Assembly (NCBI GenBank): GCA_016721465.1
Contig: JADKIA010000004.1
Span: forward strand, 824,508 to 888,507
Source of the DNA: Ideonella sp.
Lineage (GTDB): Bacteria > Pseudomonadota > Gammaproteobacteria > Burkholderiales > Burkholderiaceae_C
Reading direction: 5' to 3'
Length of the DNA: 64,000 nt
The notes beneath the pieces were generated by a model. It did not search any database, was not told the DNA's origin, and saw only the letters and a list, made by a program, of their open reading frames with translations. This document shows, in pieces, positions 28,392 to 38,687 of the stretch (position 1 is the first letter of the stretch; each line of letters opens with the position of its first letter). A program made the position numbers and the translations under genes.

Positions 28392-30536
28392 ATGGCATTC
28401 CGCACACCTTTCCAGCCCGCCGCGCGCATCCAACGGCACCCGTTGGCCCTGGCCGCCGCGTTGGCGGCCTGGCCAACCCTCGCGACGGCGCAAGAGGTCG
28501 CGCCTCAGGCCGTCACGGTCACCGGCCGCAGCAGCGCCAACGCGGCTGGCATTGCCGGTTTCGGCGACGTACCGCTGTACCGTTCGCCCTTCTCGGCCAC
28601 GGTCATCACCACGGGCCAATTGAGCGACGCAGGCATCAGTGGACTGGGCGACCTCACCCGCCTGGACGCCGGCACCACCGATGCCTACAACGCGCCCGGC
28701 TACTGGGGCATGCTGGCGGTGCGCGGCTTCACGCTCGACCCTCAATTCAACTATCGACGTGACGGGCTGCCCATCAATGCCGAGACCATGCTGCCGCTGA
28801 CCAACAAGCAGGGCCTGGAGTTGCTCAAGGGCACCAGCGGCCTGCAAGCCGGCACCAGCGCGCCCGGTGGCCTGCTGAACCTGGTGGTCAAGCGCCCGGC
28901 CGGCCACTTGCGCAACCTGAGCCTGGGTTGGGCGGAGCAGGACACGCGCAGCTTCGCGATCGACCTGGGCGATGGCGACGCCCAGCTGGGCTGGCGTGTC
29001 AATGCCGAGTACACCCACCTGCGGCCGTCCACCTTCGACAGCCGTGGCCACCGCAACTTGCTGGCCTTGGCGGTCGATGCGCAACCCATCCAGGGCACGC
29101 TGCTGGAGGCCGAGTTCGAGCACAGTGCTCAACAGCAGCCGAGCACACCCGGCATCAGCCTGTTGGGCCCGCGCTTGCCCGATGCCGCATCGATCGACCC
29201 GCGTACAAACCTCAACATTCAAGCCTGGCGCCTGCCCGTGGTGATGCAAGGCAACACCGGCTCGCTGCGCCTGACGCAAACACTGTCCACCGATCTGCAG
29301 TTCAGCGCACACGCCATGCGCCAACGCCTGGGCACGGACGACCGCATCGCCTTCCCCTTCGGCTGCAGCGCCGAGGACAACTACACGCGCTATTGCAGCG
29401 ACGGCAGCTTCGACCTCTACGACTTCCGCAGCGAGGGTGAGCGCCGCACCACCGAGGCGATGGACCTGGCGATCAACGGCAAGGCCATGCTGGCGGGCAT
29501 GGAACACCGCTACAGCGTTGGACTGCTGCGCAGCCGATTCACCGCCCGCTTCAACCGCCAGGCCTACAACTGGGTGGGCGTGGGCACGCTGGATGGTCTC
29601 AGCCTCACGCCACCCGACCCCAGCCTCAGCGACGAAAACACCCACCGCGACGAGCGCAGCAACGAGTGGCGCCTGCAGGATGCCGTTTCGATCACCCGCG
29701 AGGCCAGCGCCTGGTTCGGACTGCGCCACAGCGCACTCGATCGTCGCAGTGTTCGCACCGACGGCTCGCGCGCCACCGCTTACACCCAATCCTTCACCAC
29801 GCCCTGGCTGGCGCTGAGCCACGCGGTCGGCCCGCACGGCATGGCCTACACGAGCTGGGGCGAGGGCGTGGAATCCGCCGTGGCCCCGGGGCGCAGCCGC
29901 TACACCAACGCCGGGCAGGCCTTGCCGGCAATGAAGAGCCGTCAAGTCGAAGCCGGCTACAAGCACCACGGCACGGCGCTGGATTGGAACCTCGCCGCAT
30001 TCGACATCCGCCACCCCGAATGGATCGACATGGGCACCTGCGACGTGGCTGGCAGTTGCATGCGCACACTCGACGGCGCGTCGCGCCATCGCGGCATCGA
30101 AGCCGACGCAGAGTGGCGCAGCGGCCCATGGAGCCTGCGCGGCAGCGCCATGCTGCTGAAAGCGCGCCGCGAAGGTGCTGCAGACGCCAGCGCCAACGGA
30201 GCGCGCCCCACCAACGTGCCCGGCAGCAGCCTGAAAGCGCAGGCTGCCTTCAACGTGGCCGCCGTGCCCGGCCTGGCCCTGATGGGCTTCATCACCCGCG
30301 AGGGCAACCGCATGGTGGTGCCCGACAACAGCGTGCAGACACCCGGCTGGACCCGAATCGACGTGGACGCCCGCTACACCCAGCGCCTGGGCACCAACAC
30401 CATCGTCTGGCGCGCCGGCATCGACAACCTGGCCAACGCCCGCGCCTGGAAGGAAGCCCCGTTCCAGTACGGCCACACCTACCTCTACCCGCTGGCACCG
30501 CGCGGAGCGCATCTGTCTGCACAGCTGTCACTGTGA
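28392..30536 (+). CDS. TonB-dependent outer-membrane receptor, thiamin-regulated
   Basis: This 714-residue receptor has a signal peptide (HPLALAAALAAWPTLATAQ), an N-terminal plug domain (about 30-150, with LTRLDAGTTDAYNAPGYWG), and a 22-strand barrel ending in a typical C-terminal aromatic/hydrophobic tail (LSAQLSL). By similarity it falls with siderophore receptors, but the TPP riboswitch directly upstream argues that it imports thiamin or a thiamin precursor. Thiamin-regulated outer-membrane receptors have been proposed in other proteobacteria. No thi or iron genes are adjacent. Confidence 0.87.
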   Translation: MAFRTPFQPAARIQRHPLALAAALAAWPTLATAQEVAPQAVTVTGRSSANAAGIAGFGDVPLYRSPFSATVITTGQLSDAGISGLGDLTRLDAGTTDAYNAPGYWGMLAVRGFTLDPQFNYRRDGLPINAETMLPLTNKQGLELLKGTSGLQAGTSAPGGLLNLVVKRPAGHLRNLSLGWAEQDTRSFAIDLGDGDAQLGWRVNAEYTHLRPSTFDSRGHRNLLALAVDAQPIQGTLLEAEFEHSAQQQPSTPGISLLGPRLPDAASIDPRTNLNIQAWRLPVVMQGNTGSLRLTQTLSTDLQFSAHAMRQRLGTDDRIAFPFGCSAEDNYTRYCSDGSFDLYDFRSEGERRTTEAMDLAINGKAMLAGMEHRYSVGLLRSRFTARFNRQAYNWVGVGTLDGLSLTPPDPSLSDENTHRDERSNEWRLQDAVSITREASAWFGLRHSALDRRSVRTDGSRATAYTQSFTTPWLALSHAVGPHGMAYTSWGEGVESAVAPGRSRYTNAGQALPAMKSRQVEAGYKHHGTALDWNLAAFDIRHPEWIDMGTCDVAGSCMRTLDGASRHRGIEADAEWRSGPWSLRGSAMLLKARREGAADASANGARPTNVPGSSLKAQAAFNVAAVPGLALMGFITREGNRMVVPDNSVQTPGWTRIDVDARYTQRLGTNTIVWRAGIDNLANARAWKEAPFQYGHTYLYPLAPRGAHLSAQLSL

Positions 30537-30575
30537 GCCGGAGCCCCACAATCCCGTGCTAAACTCCAAGGCTGT

Positions 30576-30651
30576 TCCCCGATAGCTCAGTTGGTAGAGC
30601 GCCGGACTGTTAATCCGTAGGTCCCTGGTTCGAGCCCAGGTCGGGGACCCA
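30576..30651 (+). tRNA. tRNA-Asn (GTT)
   Basis: The complete cloverleaf has acceptor arms TCCCCGA and TCGGGGA, D-arm AGCTCAGTTGGTAGAG, anticodon GTT at 30609-30611 (position 34-36), and T-loop GGTTCGAGCCC. The encoded 3' end is CCCA, so the discriminator base reads C, where G is usual for tRNA-Asn. The sequence to the right is island DNA, and the 3' half of this gene is the likely attachment site. Confidence 0.95.
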
Positions 30652-30659
30652 AAAAATCA

Positions 30660-30690
30660 GGGGTTACGTGCGAACGAACCCCCTTTTTTT
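30660..30690 (+). terminator. Intrinsic terminator after tRNA-Asn
   Basis: A GGGGTT/AACCCC stem with an 11-base loop is followed, after one further C, by seven T residues. It begins 9 bases after the tRNA CCA. Confidence 0.8.
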
Positions 30691-30945
30691 ACGGTGGCGC
30701 GAGGCCGGAGACAGTTGTCTGATATTCGGCCCCCGTGCGGCGGTCGCTGACACGCGCATCCGACGCGCGCAGCCCACCGCTTCGCGCTGCTTCCCGGCTC
30801 CGCCGCCCGCCCGCTGCACCGGACGGGCGCCGCTCACTGCCCCATCGGCAATCGACAGCTCGACCGTTCGCTGCGTCAAGGACCGTCTCCGCAGGACCCC
30901 GCTGGCTCACGGGCGATTTGGAACCGCTCTGCGAGGGCCCCCATC

Positions 30946-31133
30946 GAACTGCTCCAGAAAAAGAAGATCGGCGGCAAGGACGTCAAACGCGACCGCGTCC
31001 TCTCCATCGTCGAGTTGGCTGACCTGGTCACCCAGCTCCCGTCGGCGAACCTCCACAAACGGACGGTGCTGGGCCTCTGGCTGATCCTCTCGACCGGGTG
31101 CCGGGTCGGCGAACTGATGGGTGCAGTCTGGGT
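30946..31133 (+). pseudogene. Remnant of a tRNA-site tyrosine recombinase (integrase)
   Basis: An open stretch reads ELLQKKKIGGKDVKRDRVLS, then VELADLVTQLPSANLHKRTV and LGLWLILSTGCRVGELMGAVW. This matches the start of the catalytic domain of P4-type island integrases, including the first active-site arginine in TGCRVGEL. No N-terminal domain, and no second half with the HxxR and tyrosine motifs, can be found on either side. It is therefore a fragment of about 60 residues. Its place next to tRNA-Asn fits an old integration module. The 255 bases between the tRNA terminator and this fragment hold no recognisable gene. Confidence 0.72.
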
Positions 31134-31139
31134 CGACGC

Positions 31140-31471
31140 GAATCCGAGCCGACTGCAGCGGAGTGAAGCGCGCGTTTGCGATACCCCCGCAATTGCATTC
31201 GAAACGGAGTTCCCGCACGACCTCCGTACTGTCGAGCGGTAGGTTGCGTTCCTCGTTGGTCAAGCCAGTCCAGTTCACATGTCATCGTCGATGCCCCGAC
31301 GCGCTGAACACTGGACGCAACCGATCTGGACCGAGCGGCCTGATTGTCGAGTATTATGATCAAAATGCAACGCACTCCACATCATTAGAGATCAGGAACA
31401 ACTGGGGCCGGGCGGAAAAGCTGTCATCCGTCAGACCACAACCGCGGCATTCAACCTACGCGTTGGCACAC
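31140..31471. other. Spacer between integrase remnant and BREX locus, no gene recognised
   Basis: No convincing coding region is visible on either strand. A minus-strand open stretch (about 31128-31278) has an unremarkable composition and no motif I recognise. The AT-rich part around 31350-31400 may contain the BREX promoter. Confidence 0.4.
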
Positions 31472-32408
31472 ATGGCGAACGACCAGCTTCTGGATCTCAC
31501 CCAGCCGCAACGCGACCGGCTCGCTTTCGTGGAGTTGCGCGTGCGGTTCATCGGCGAAATTCGTCGCCAGGACCTGGTTTCCCGCTTTGGCATCCAGTCC
31601 GCAGCGGCCACACGAGACCTCGCGGTCTATAAGGACCTGGCCCCGGGCAACATCGAGTACGACGCAAAGGCCAAGTCGTACCTGATCGGGCCTCACTTCA
31701 AGCCTGTCTTCGAGTTTCCGCCAGAGCGCGTGCTGTCCTGGCTCACACAGGGCTTCGGTGACGGTGAGCCGACGCACATAAAGGCCTGGGTCCCCAGCGA
31801 GACGCCTTCGCGCCTGACGCAGCCTGCGCTCGCGACGCTGGCCTTCGTCACCCGGGCCATTCACCAGGCCTGCCCACTCGCCATCGAATACCACTCGATC
31901 ACCAGCGGCCGTACCCAGCGCGAGATCGTTCCCTTCGCGCTGCTTGACAACGGCCTGCGCTGGCATGTGCGTGCCTACGACCGCAAAGCGCAGGAGTTCC
32001 GCGATTTCGTCATCACCCGCATCCGGCGGGCGGAAGTGCTCAAGGGCAAGCCTGTGGGTGCCCATGAATCCAGCGCCCAGGACATCCAGTGGAGCCGCAT
32101 CGTTGAACTGGAACTGGTGCCCACACCCCGACCAACCGCGGCCGGAAATCACCGAGATGGACTACGGCATGCAGGACGGCGTTCTGCGCCTGAAGCTGCG
32201 CGCCGCCACGGCCGGGTACATCCTGCGCAAATGGAGCGTGGACTGCTCCCCGGATCACAGCATGCGGGGCCACGAGTTTCGCCTTTGGTTGAAAGACTGC
32301 CTGGCGATCTACGGCGTGAGGAACGCTGTCTTGGCGCCCGGCTACCGCGCACCCGACCAGCAGCGGCAAGAGCCAGCCCCGAGCGAGGGGAGCTACGAAG
32401 ATGCTTGA
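31472..32408 (+). pseudogene. brxR: WYL-domain transcriptional regulator of the BREX locus (BrxR-like), frameshifted
   Basis: An N-terminal winged-helix region (LAFVELRVRFIGEIRRQDLV) precedes a WYL domain (AIEYHSITSGRTQREIVPF, GLRWHVRAYDRK). The C-terminal WCX-type part (YILRKWSVDCSPDHSMRGHEF) is in a different frame. One extra base near 32119-32128 (GTGCCCACACCCC, where GTGCCACACCCC would read through) accounts for the shift, and the corrected protein has about 311 residues. BrxR-type WYL proteins repress BREX operons and often stand upstream of them. The stop overlaps the brxF start by 8 bases. Confidence 0.8.
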
Positions 32409-32861
32409 ACGTCTGAACCGTCGGGTCGAAGAGATCGGCACGCTTCAGAGCAAGCTGCTGTTGCTCATCGGCGCGCCAGGCGCTGGCAAGACCGCGCTGC
32501 TGCGCGACCTGGCCGACCACCGCGGCATGGAGGTACTCTCAACGCAGGCGTGGTCTTGGGTGCACGCCTGGCGGCGTTGCCTCAGAAACAAAGGCACCTT
32601 CAGGTCAGCACCGTTCTGCGCGAGCTGGCCAGCGAGCACGCCAAAGACGACGTACTGCTGTTGGACAACATCGAACTCCTCTTCGATAGAAGTCTGCACC
32701 TGAACCCGCTCGATACGCTCAAGCGGCATGCACACGCTCGTCGCGTGGTGGCGGCATGGCCGGGCGAGTTCAGCGACGGTCGCCTCACCTACGCGGCATT
32801 GGGCCACCCAGAACATCAGGACCACGGCACGGCCGGCTGGGTCCCCTTCGAACTTGAATAA
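32401..32861 (+). pseudogene. brxF: BREX type 3 P-loop protein BrxF, frameshifted
   Basis: This small ATPase-like protein begins MLERLNRRVEEIG, with Walker A in LIGAPGAGKTALLRDLA and Walker B in DVLLLDNIELLFD, the latter in another frame. The break is at the CTCTC stretch near 32537-32541: removing two bases (one CT) joins MEVL to NAGVVLGARLAALPQ. The corrected length is about 152 residues. BrxF is diagnostic of type 3 BREX. It may be a real dinucleotide duplication. Confidence 0.8.
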
Positions 32862-32877
32862 CAGGGAAGCGAAAAAC

Positions 32878-35800
32878 ATGCGCTACAGCGATCTCATCCA
32901 ATTCGAGCCGATTGAATCGGTCATCCAGCTGCTCGACGCCAACCGGCCCGACGAGGCCAAGAAGCTCGTGGCCACCTATGTCATGTCCGACGACATGGCC
33001 GAGCGGATCGCCAAGCAAATGATTCCGCAGCTGTCGTTCGACGAGTCCGTCGACCACATGGGCGTCCTCGTGGTCGGCAACTACGGCACGGGTAAGTCGC
33101 ACTTGATGTCGGTGCTGTCCCTCGTGGCGGAGGACGCGGCCTATCGGCCCATGCTTCGCCACCCCAAGGTCGCGGAAGCCGCCACGGCCATCGCCGGCAA
33201 GTTCAAGGTTCACCGCATCGAGATTTCGAGCCAGATGTCGCTGCGGGACATCATCACTCAGGAGCTTGAGCTGTTCCTCGAAAGGAGTGGCGTGAGCTAC
33301 TCGTTCCCGCCGGCAGACAAGGTGGTCAACAACAAGGCCGCCTTCGAGGAGATGATGGCCGCGTTTGCCGATGTCCACCCGAACCACGGCGTGCTGCTGG
33401 TGGTGGACGAGTTCCTGGACTACCTGCGTTCGCGCAAGGACCACGACCTGGTGCTGGACCTCTCTTTCCTGCGCGAGATTGGCGAGGTCACCAAGCACCT
33501 GCGGTTCCGTTTCGTGGCTGGTGTGCAGGAAGCCATATTCGATAGCAACCGCTTCCAGCATGTCGCCGACAGCCTGCGGCGCGTGAAAGACCGCTTCACG
33601 CAAGTCTTGCTGGCTCGGCAGGACGTGAGCTTCGTGGTCGCTGAACGCCTGCTGAAGAAGACAGCAGATCAACAGAACAAGATCCGCACCTACCTGACCA
33701 AGTACGCCAAGTTCTATGGCTCGATGAACGAGCGCATGGACGAATACGTGCGCCTGTTTCCCGTGCACCCCGAGTACATCGGCACCTTCGAGCGCCTGAT
33801 CTTCACCGAGAAGCGCGGCGCTCTCGTCACCTTGCGTGACCAGATTCAGGCCGTCCTCGACGACGAGGTGCCCAACGATCGCCCTGGCCTGATCGGCTAT
33901 GACAAGTTCTGGGAGACCGTCACCTCGAACTCGGTGCTGCGCTCCGACCCTAGCATCGGCCCTGTTCTGAAGGTCTCCGAAGTGCTGGCCGAGCGTGTGT
34001 TGAAGGCATTCACCCGCCCCGCCTACAAGGCCATGGCGCAACGTGTGATCGCAGGCCTGTCGGTGCACCGGCTCACCACTGGTGGCGACATCTACGTTCC
34101 CGTGGGGCCCACCGCTGCCGAGCTGCGCGACACCCTTTGCTTGTACCAGCCCGGCATCGAAGATCTGGGAGGCGATCCATCGGACGATTTGCTCACCGCC
34201 GTGCAAACCACGCTGCGCGAGATCGTCAAAACCGTCAATGGCCAGTTCATCTCCAAAGCACCCGATACGGAGCAGTACTACCTCGACCTGAAGAAGGACG
34301 TTGACTACGCCACACAAATAGAGAAGCGAGCTGAAGCCCTGTCTGACGACGCGCTGGACAGGGCCTACTACGGAGCCATCAAGCAACTGATGGAGCGTAC
34401 CGACGAGAACACTTATGTGTCTGGGCACCAGATCTGGCAGTACCAGATCGAGTGGCAGGAACATCGCGTTGAGCGCAACGGCTACCTGTTCTTCGGCGCC
34501 CCAACGACCGCCCCACCGCGCAGCCCGAGCGAGACTTCTACGTCTACTTTATCAGCCCCTTGAGCCGCCGCGCTTCCGCGACGAGAACAAGGCAGACGAA
34601 GTGTTTGTTCGTCTGAAGGGTCGCGATGACGCCATCAAGCGCCACCTGTCGTTCTACGCCGCGGCGCAAGACCTTGCATCAACCGCCAGTGGCGGCGCAA
34701 AGGCCGTTTACTTGGACAAGGCCAAGGACGCATTGCGCGAGATGAGCAAGTGGCTGCAAGAAAAGCAGATGACTGCGCTGGAAGTCACCTACCAGGGCAA
34801 GTCAAAGAATTTGCAGAACTGGGCCAAGGGCGTCTCCATCCGCGACAAGCTGCGCCTGGGATCTGACGAGCGTGCCAACTTCCGCGACATCGTCAACGTC
34901 GTCTCTGGCCTGGCCCTCAACCAGCAGTTCAGTGAGACCTCGCCCGAATACCCTACCTTCTCGGTGTTGGTGACAGAGTCCAACCGCCGGCAACTGGTTG
35001 GCAATGCGTTGAAGGCGCTTGCAGGCGGCACGCGCACCAAGGACGCAACGGCGGTTCTCGACGCACTCGAAATGCTGGACGGAGATCGTATTGACCCGGG
35101 CCGTTCGCGGTATTCGAAGGAGGTGCTCAGTCGTCTGAAAGCCAAAGGCCACGGGCAGGTACTCAACCGCAGCGAACTGCTGAACGGGCAGACCGACGTG
35201 GAGTACTTCCACCCAGTCAAGTTCAGGCTAGAGCCTGACTTGCTCGCCGCCGTACTCGGCGGCCTCGTCTATTCGGGTGACATCGTACTGGCCGTCACCG
35301 GCGACAAGATTGATTCCGGCAAGGTCACCCAACTGGCCGAACGCTCGCTCGAAGAACTCAAGCAGTTCAAGCACGTCGAAGCACCCAAGGAAATCAACGT
35401 CGCTGTCCTAAGAGCGCTTTTCGAGTTGCTGGGGCTAACCCCGGGCCTGGCGCAACTCGCCACGCAAGGCTCCGAAGAGCCCGTCAAACAACTGCTCGAA
35501 GCCGTGGCCAAGCTGGTCGGCCGCGTGCTGACCGCCGGCACCGATCTTCAGGGCAAGCTCACCTTCTGGGGTAAGCCGCTGCTGACAGACGACGAAATGC
35601 GCGACTGGCGCGCACGCCTGGAGGGCGTTGAAGACGTTTGCGGAAGGGCTGACACCGTACAACACGGTCGGCAAGCTGAAGAACTTGCGCATCGGGTCCG
35701 ACGATATCGATGCACAGAAGAAGAACCTGGAAGTGCTTGGCGCCGTCGAGAAGCTCCAAGATCTCATCACCGAGCTTGGCGGGTCGGCTGCCTACCTCTC

Positions 35801-36600
35801 ACAAGCCGAGATGGTCCTGTCCAGCGACCATGCGTGGGTGAAGCAGGCCCAGGGCGCCCGCAAAGACGTCCTCGACAAGCTCGCGGCCGACCGCAACGCA
35901 CAGCACGCAGCGGAGTACCGCCAGACCTTGGCCAAGCTGAAGAAGGACTACTTGCTCGCATACGTCGCCCAGCACAGTAAGGCCCGGCTGGGCGTGGCCG
36001 AGGACAAGACCAAGTCCGCGTTGCGCAAGGACTCGCGGTTGGTTGCGATGCGGGCACTAGCCGGCATTGCGCTGATGCCGACCAGCCAACTCACCATCTT
36101 CCACGACAAGCTCGACAAGCTTAAGAGCTGTGCTGCGCTTGTGGAGTCGAACTGACCGCCAGCCCGTACTGCCCACACTGCGGCTTCCGGCCTGCCAACG
36201 AGCAAGGCGACCTGCTGCCGGCAGCCAACGTCCTCAAACAGTTGGACGAAGAATTGGACCGCCTGCTCGAGGCTGGCAGCACACCCTGCTCGAAAACCTG
36301 GACGACCCCATCACCAAGGGCAACTTCGATTTGCTGCAGGCACCGGCCCGCGAGCTGATCACGAAGTTCACAGCGGCCAAGAAGCTGCCGGACCCCATCC
36401 CCCCCGAGTTCGTCAGTGCCATCCAGGAAGCGCTGTCCGGGCTGGAGAAGATCAGGATCAGCGCGGAGGACATCAAGCAGGCGCTGCTAAGTGGCGGCTC
36501 ACCGGCGAAGCCCGACGAGCTGCGGGCGCGGTTTGAGAAGTTCCTAGGCGATCGATGCAAAGGCAAGGAAGCCAGCAAGTTGCGCTTCGTGGTGGAGTGA
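32878..36600 (+). pseudogene. brxC: BREX P-loop ATPase BrxC, five frameshifts
   Basis: This large ATPase begins MRYSDLIQFEPIESVIQLLD, with Walker A in VVGNYGTGKSHLMSVL and a Walker B-like segment HGVLLVVDEFLDYL. Homology continues to 36600, where a C-terminal zinc-finger-like YCPHCGFRP and KLRFVVE end the protein. The frame changes at about 34500 (-1), 34559 (-1), 35634 (+1), 36151 (-1) and 36273 (-1), and each segment reads sensibly between breaks. The corrected protein has about 1,240 residues. BrxC is the core ATPase of BREX, and damage this extensive should abolish defence unless it reflects sequencing errors. Confidence 0.85.
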
Positions 36601-36608
36601 GATTCCCC

Positions 36609-37958
36609 ATGGCAACTTATGGCGTGACTGACATCGACGTACTTGCTCTATCGGTTCGCGACCGGGAGTCACGGCGGCTCATCGTTGAGGCCATCACGGC
36701 ATACCGTGGTGGGGCGCTTCGCTCGGCCATCATGTCGATCTGGATTGCGGTCGTCCACGACATCTTCTCAAAGGCCCGAGAACTAGCAGGCCAGGGAGAT
36801 CCGGCCGCGACGACTTTCATGAACACCCTTGATGCAGCGATTGAGCACAAGAGCGTTCCGCAAATGCAGGCCATTGAGCGCGAACTGCTAAACACCGCGC
36901 GCGTGAACCTGCAGCTTGTCACGCAGCACGAATTCGATGTACTCAAGCGAACACAGGACGATCGAAATCTTTGCGCACATCCGGCCTTTGTGACCGAAGA
37001 TGAACTATTCCAACCAGCTCCGGATCTGGTCCGGTCTCACCTGGTGCATGCGCTGCAATGCTTGCTGGTTCATGCGCCATTGCAAGGCAAGAGTGCGTTG
37101 AACCGCATCCGTGTCGACATACTCAGTCCCTCTTATCCTGTCACGCGCGACAGCATTGGCACCTACGTCGCTGCCAAGTACTTGAACCGCGCAAAGGACG
37201 CTCTGGTTTCGAATCTGGTCAAAGTACTGCTCAAAGCACTGTTCCTGCCGGACGGACAAGACTTCCTGCCCAAGCGTAGGCAACTCGCTTGGACATTGAG
37301 CGAGGTCGCCACGTCCAAGACTGCGATCTACGAGGAGGTGGCGCGCCCAATGGTGGCGACCTACTTCGAAGGAGTCGATGACGCGAATCTATTACATCTG
37401 TGCGTGTACTTGGGCGCGGAACCTCGTATCTGGACCTGGCTGTCCGAGCCCGTTCGTATGCGCGTGACGCGACTTCTAGAGAACGCTGACGTAGCAACCT
37501 TGAAGCTGTTCATGGCCTTCGATGCGTTCGCTGTTCCTGACCTGGCCGACTTCCTGCTCGCCAAGTTCTCGGGCTTGGAACAGGACGGTCAGGTCGCACT
37601 TATCTCAGATGCTCCCCGCAAGGAGTTCGTTAGCACGGCCATCACGATCTATTCTTCGGCGACAAGCGCTCGACAGGCGGAGCAGTACGGCCAGGCACTG
37701 ATCGTCCCACTGGCGTCATTCTTTACGGTGGAGGATGTGACGCGCACCCTCGACGCCGTTCTTGGCAATAGCCAGATCTCCTACGCAACTGGCTCACCGG
37801 ACCTCATGCTGGAGCTTTTTAGGCTAACGCCAGGGCTCATTGATCAGTCGCGCCCCATTTGGCAAGGCTTCGTCGATGCAATGACGGTTCGGAACGAAGG
37901 AAAAGCCGACGCGCGCTACTCCTACCCTGAAATCCGAGCGAGGCTCGGCAATCCCTGA
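36609..37958 (+). CDS. Unknown protein with HEPN-like R-x4-H motif, inside the BREX locus
   Basis: This 449-residue soluble protein is intact. Its N-terminal ~150 residues are helical and contain R119-NLCA-H124, the R-x4-6-H signature of HEPN RNases, after a long helix (VTQHEFDVLKRTQDDRN) as in HEPN folds. The C-terminal part (about 170-449) is helical and not recognised. The ATG at 36609 lies 8 bases after the brxC stop. It is not one of the standard type 3 BREX genes. It could be an RNA-cleaving accessory effector of the system or an unrelated insertion. Its base composition is slightly richer in A+T than brxHII. Confidence 0.6.
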   Translation: MATYGVTDIDVLALSVRDRESRRLIVEAITAYRGGALRSAIMSIWIAVVHDIFSKARELAGQGDPAATTFMNTLDAAIEHKSVPQMQAIERELLNTARVNLQLVTQHEFDVLKRTQDDRNLCAHPAFVTEDELFQPAPDLVRSHLVHALQCLLVHAPLQGKSALNRIRVDILSPSYPVTRDSIGTYVAAKYLNRAKDALVSNLVKVLLKALFLPDGQDFLPKRRQLAWTLSEVATSKTAIYEEVARPMVATYFEGVDDANLLHLCVYLGAEPRIWTWLSEPVRMRVTRLLENADVATLKLFMAFDAFAVPDLADFLLAKFSGLEQDGQVALISDAPRKEFVSTAITIYSSATSARQAEQYGQALIVPLASFFTVEDVTRTLDAVLGNSQISYATGSPDLMLELFRLTPGLIDQSRPIWQGFVDAMTVRNEGKADARYSYPEIRARLGNP

Positions 37959-37975
37959 CCCATGCGCATGTTCTG

Positions 37976-38687
37976 ATGAGCAGCACTGGTACACGACGCC
38001 GCCTGCAAAGCTGGATTCCCCCCAGCTTCGCGTGGACGACCGCGCCTGATGTGTTCTGCATCGAAGTGCCGCTCGGCGATCCGGACATCGTCGAGTTCAT
38101 CTCGACGGGGACGCGTGAAGTTACGGTCTGTGGCACCAGGAAGATCGCGCTGCTGGCTGCAGCAGCGATCGGCAAAGAAGCGCTAAGCGGCCAGTTGGAA
38201 GAAGCCGTATGGGCGCCAGCCAAGCTCAAGCCGACCGACTCACGCATCAATGCCGGCACCAAAGTTGTCGCGCATTGCCACGCCGTGTTCTTGCTGCCGG
38301 ACTGCAAGACTCTGAGCGTGGTGGTGGGGCGATCGAAGCCGGTGGCGCCGGATGCCTGGATATCGGCCTGACTGAAGGCCGACGCGGACGCACTGCTGGC
38401 GGAACATCACGCCAAGGTTGCTGAGTTCGACAAACACATCGAAGTCAAGAAGCAGGCGAACGACGCGCTCAAGGAGCACTACAAATCCGATCGGAACTTT
38501 GGCGCGTGGGGCGAAGCGATGGTCGCCATCGAGGAACTCCACCACCGCCCGGTAGTGATCGTTGGACCACTGTTGCCTTCATTGCCACGCGCCGCGAAGT
38601 TCACACAGCCGACATCGGGCGACCCTGAAAAACTCGCACGCGCGGCAAGTACCGCGATCGCCGCCTCCGGCTGGCCGCCATCCCGCG
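37976..38687 (+). pseudogene. Unknown accessory gene interrupted by an in-frame TGA
   Basis: The first part (37976-38371, 131 residues, MSSTGTRRRLQSWIPPSF) ends at a TGA. The same frame then continues with coding character: a lysine/glutamate-rich helix (LLAEHHAKVAEFDKHIEVKK), then FGAWGEAMVAIEELHHRPVV to about 38680. I read this as one gene with a nonsense codon at 38369-38371. The true 3' end is uncertain, because the next gene starts at 38688 in another frame. No family recognised. Two separate small genes are also possible. Confidence 0.45.

Noticed and set aside
30691..30945. Search for the N-terminal part of the integrase or an insertion sequence
   Set aside because: No frame gives integrase-like sequence, and no terminal inverted repeats or transposase motifs were seen.
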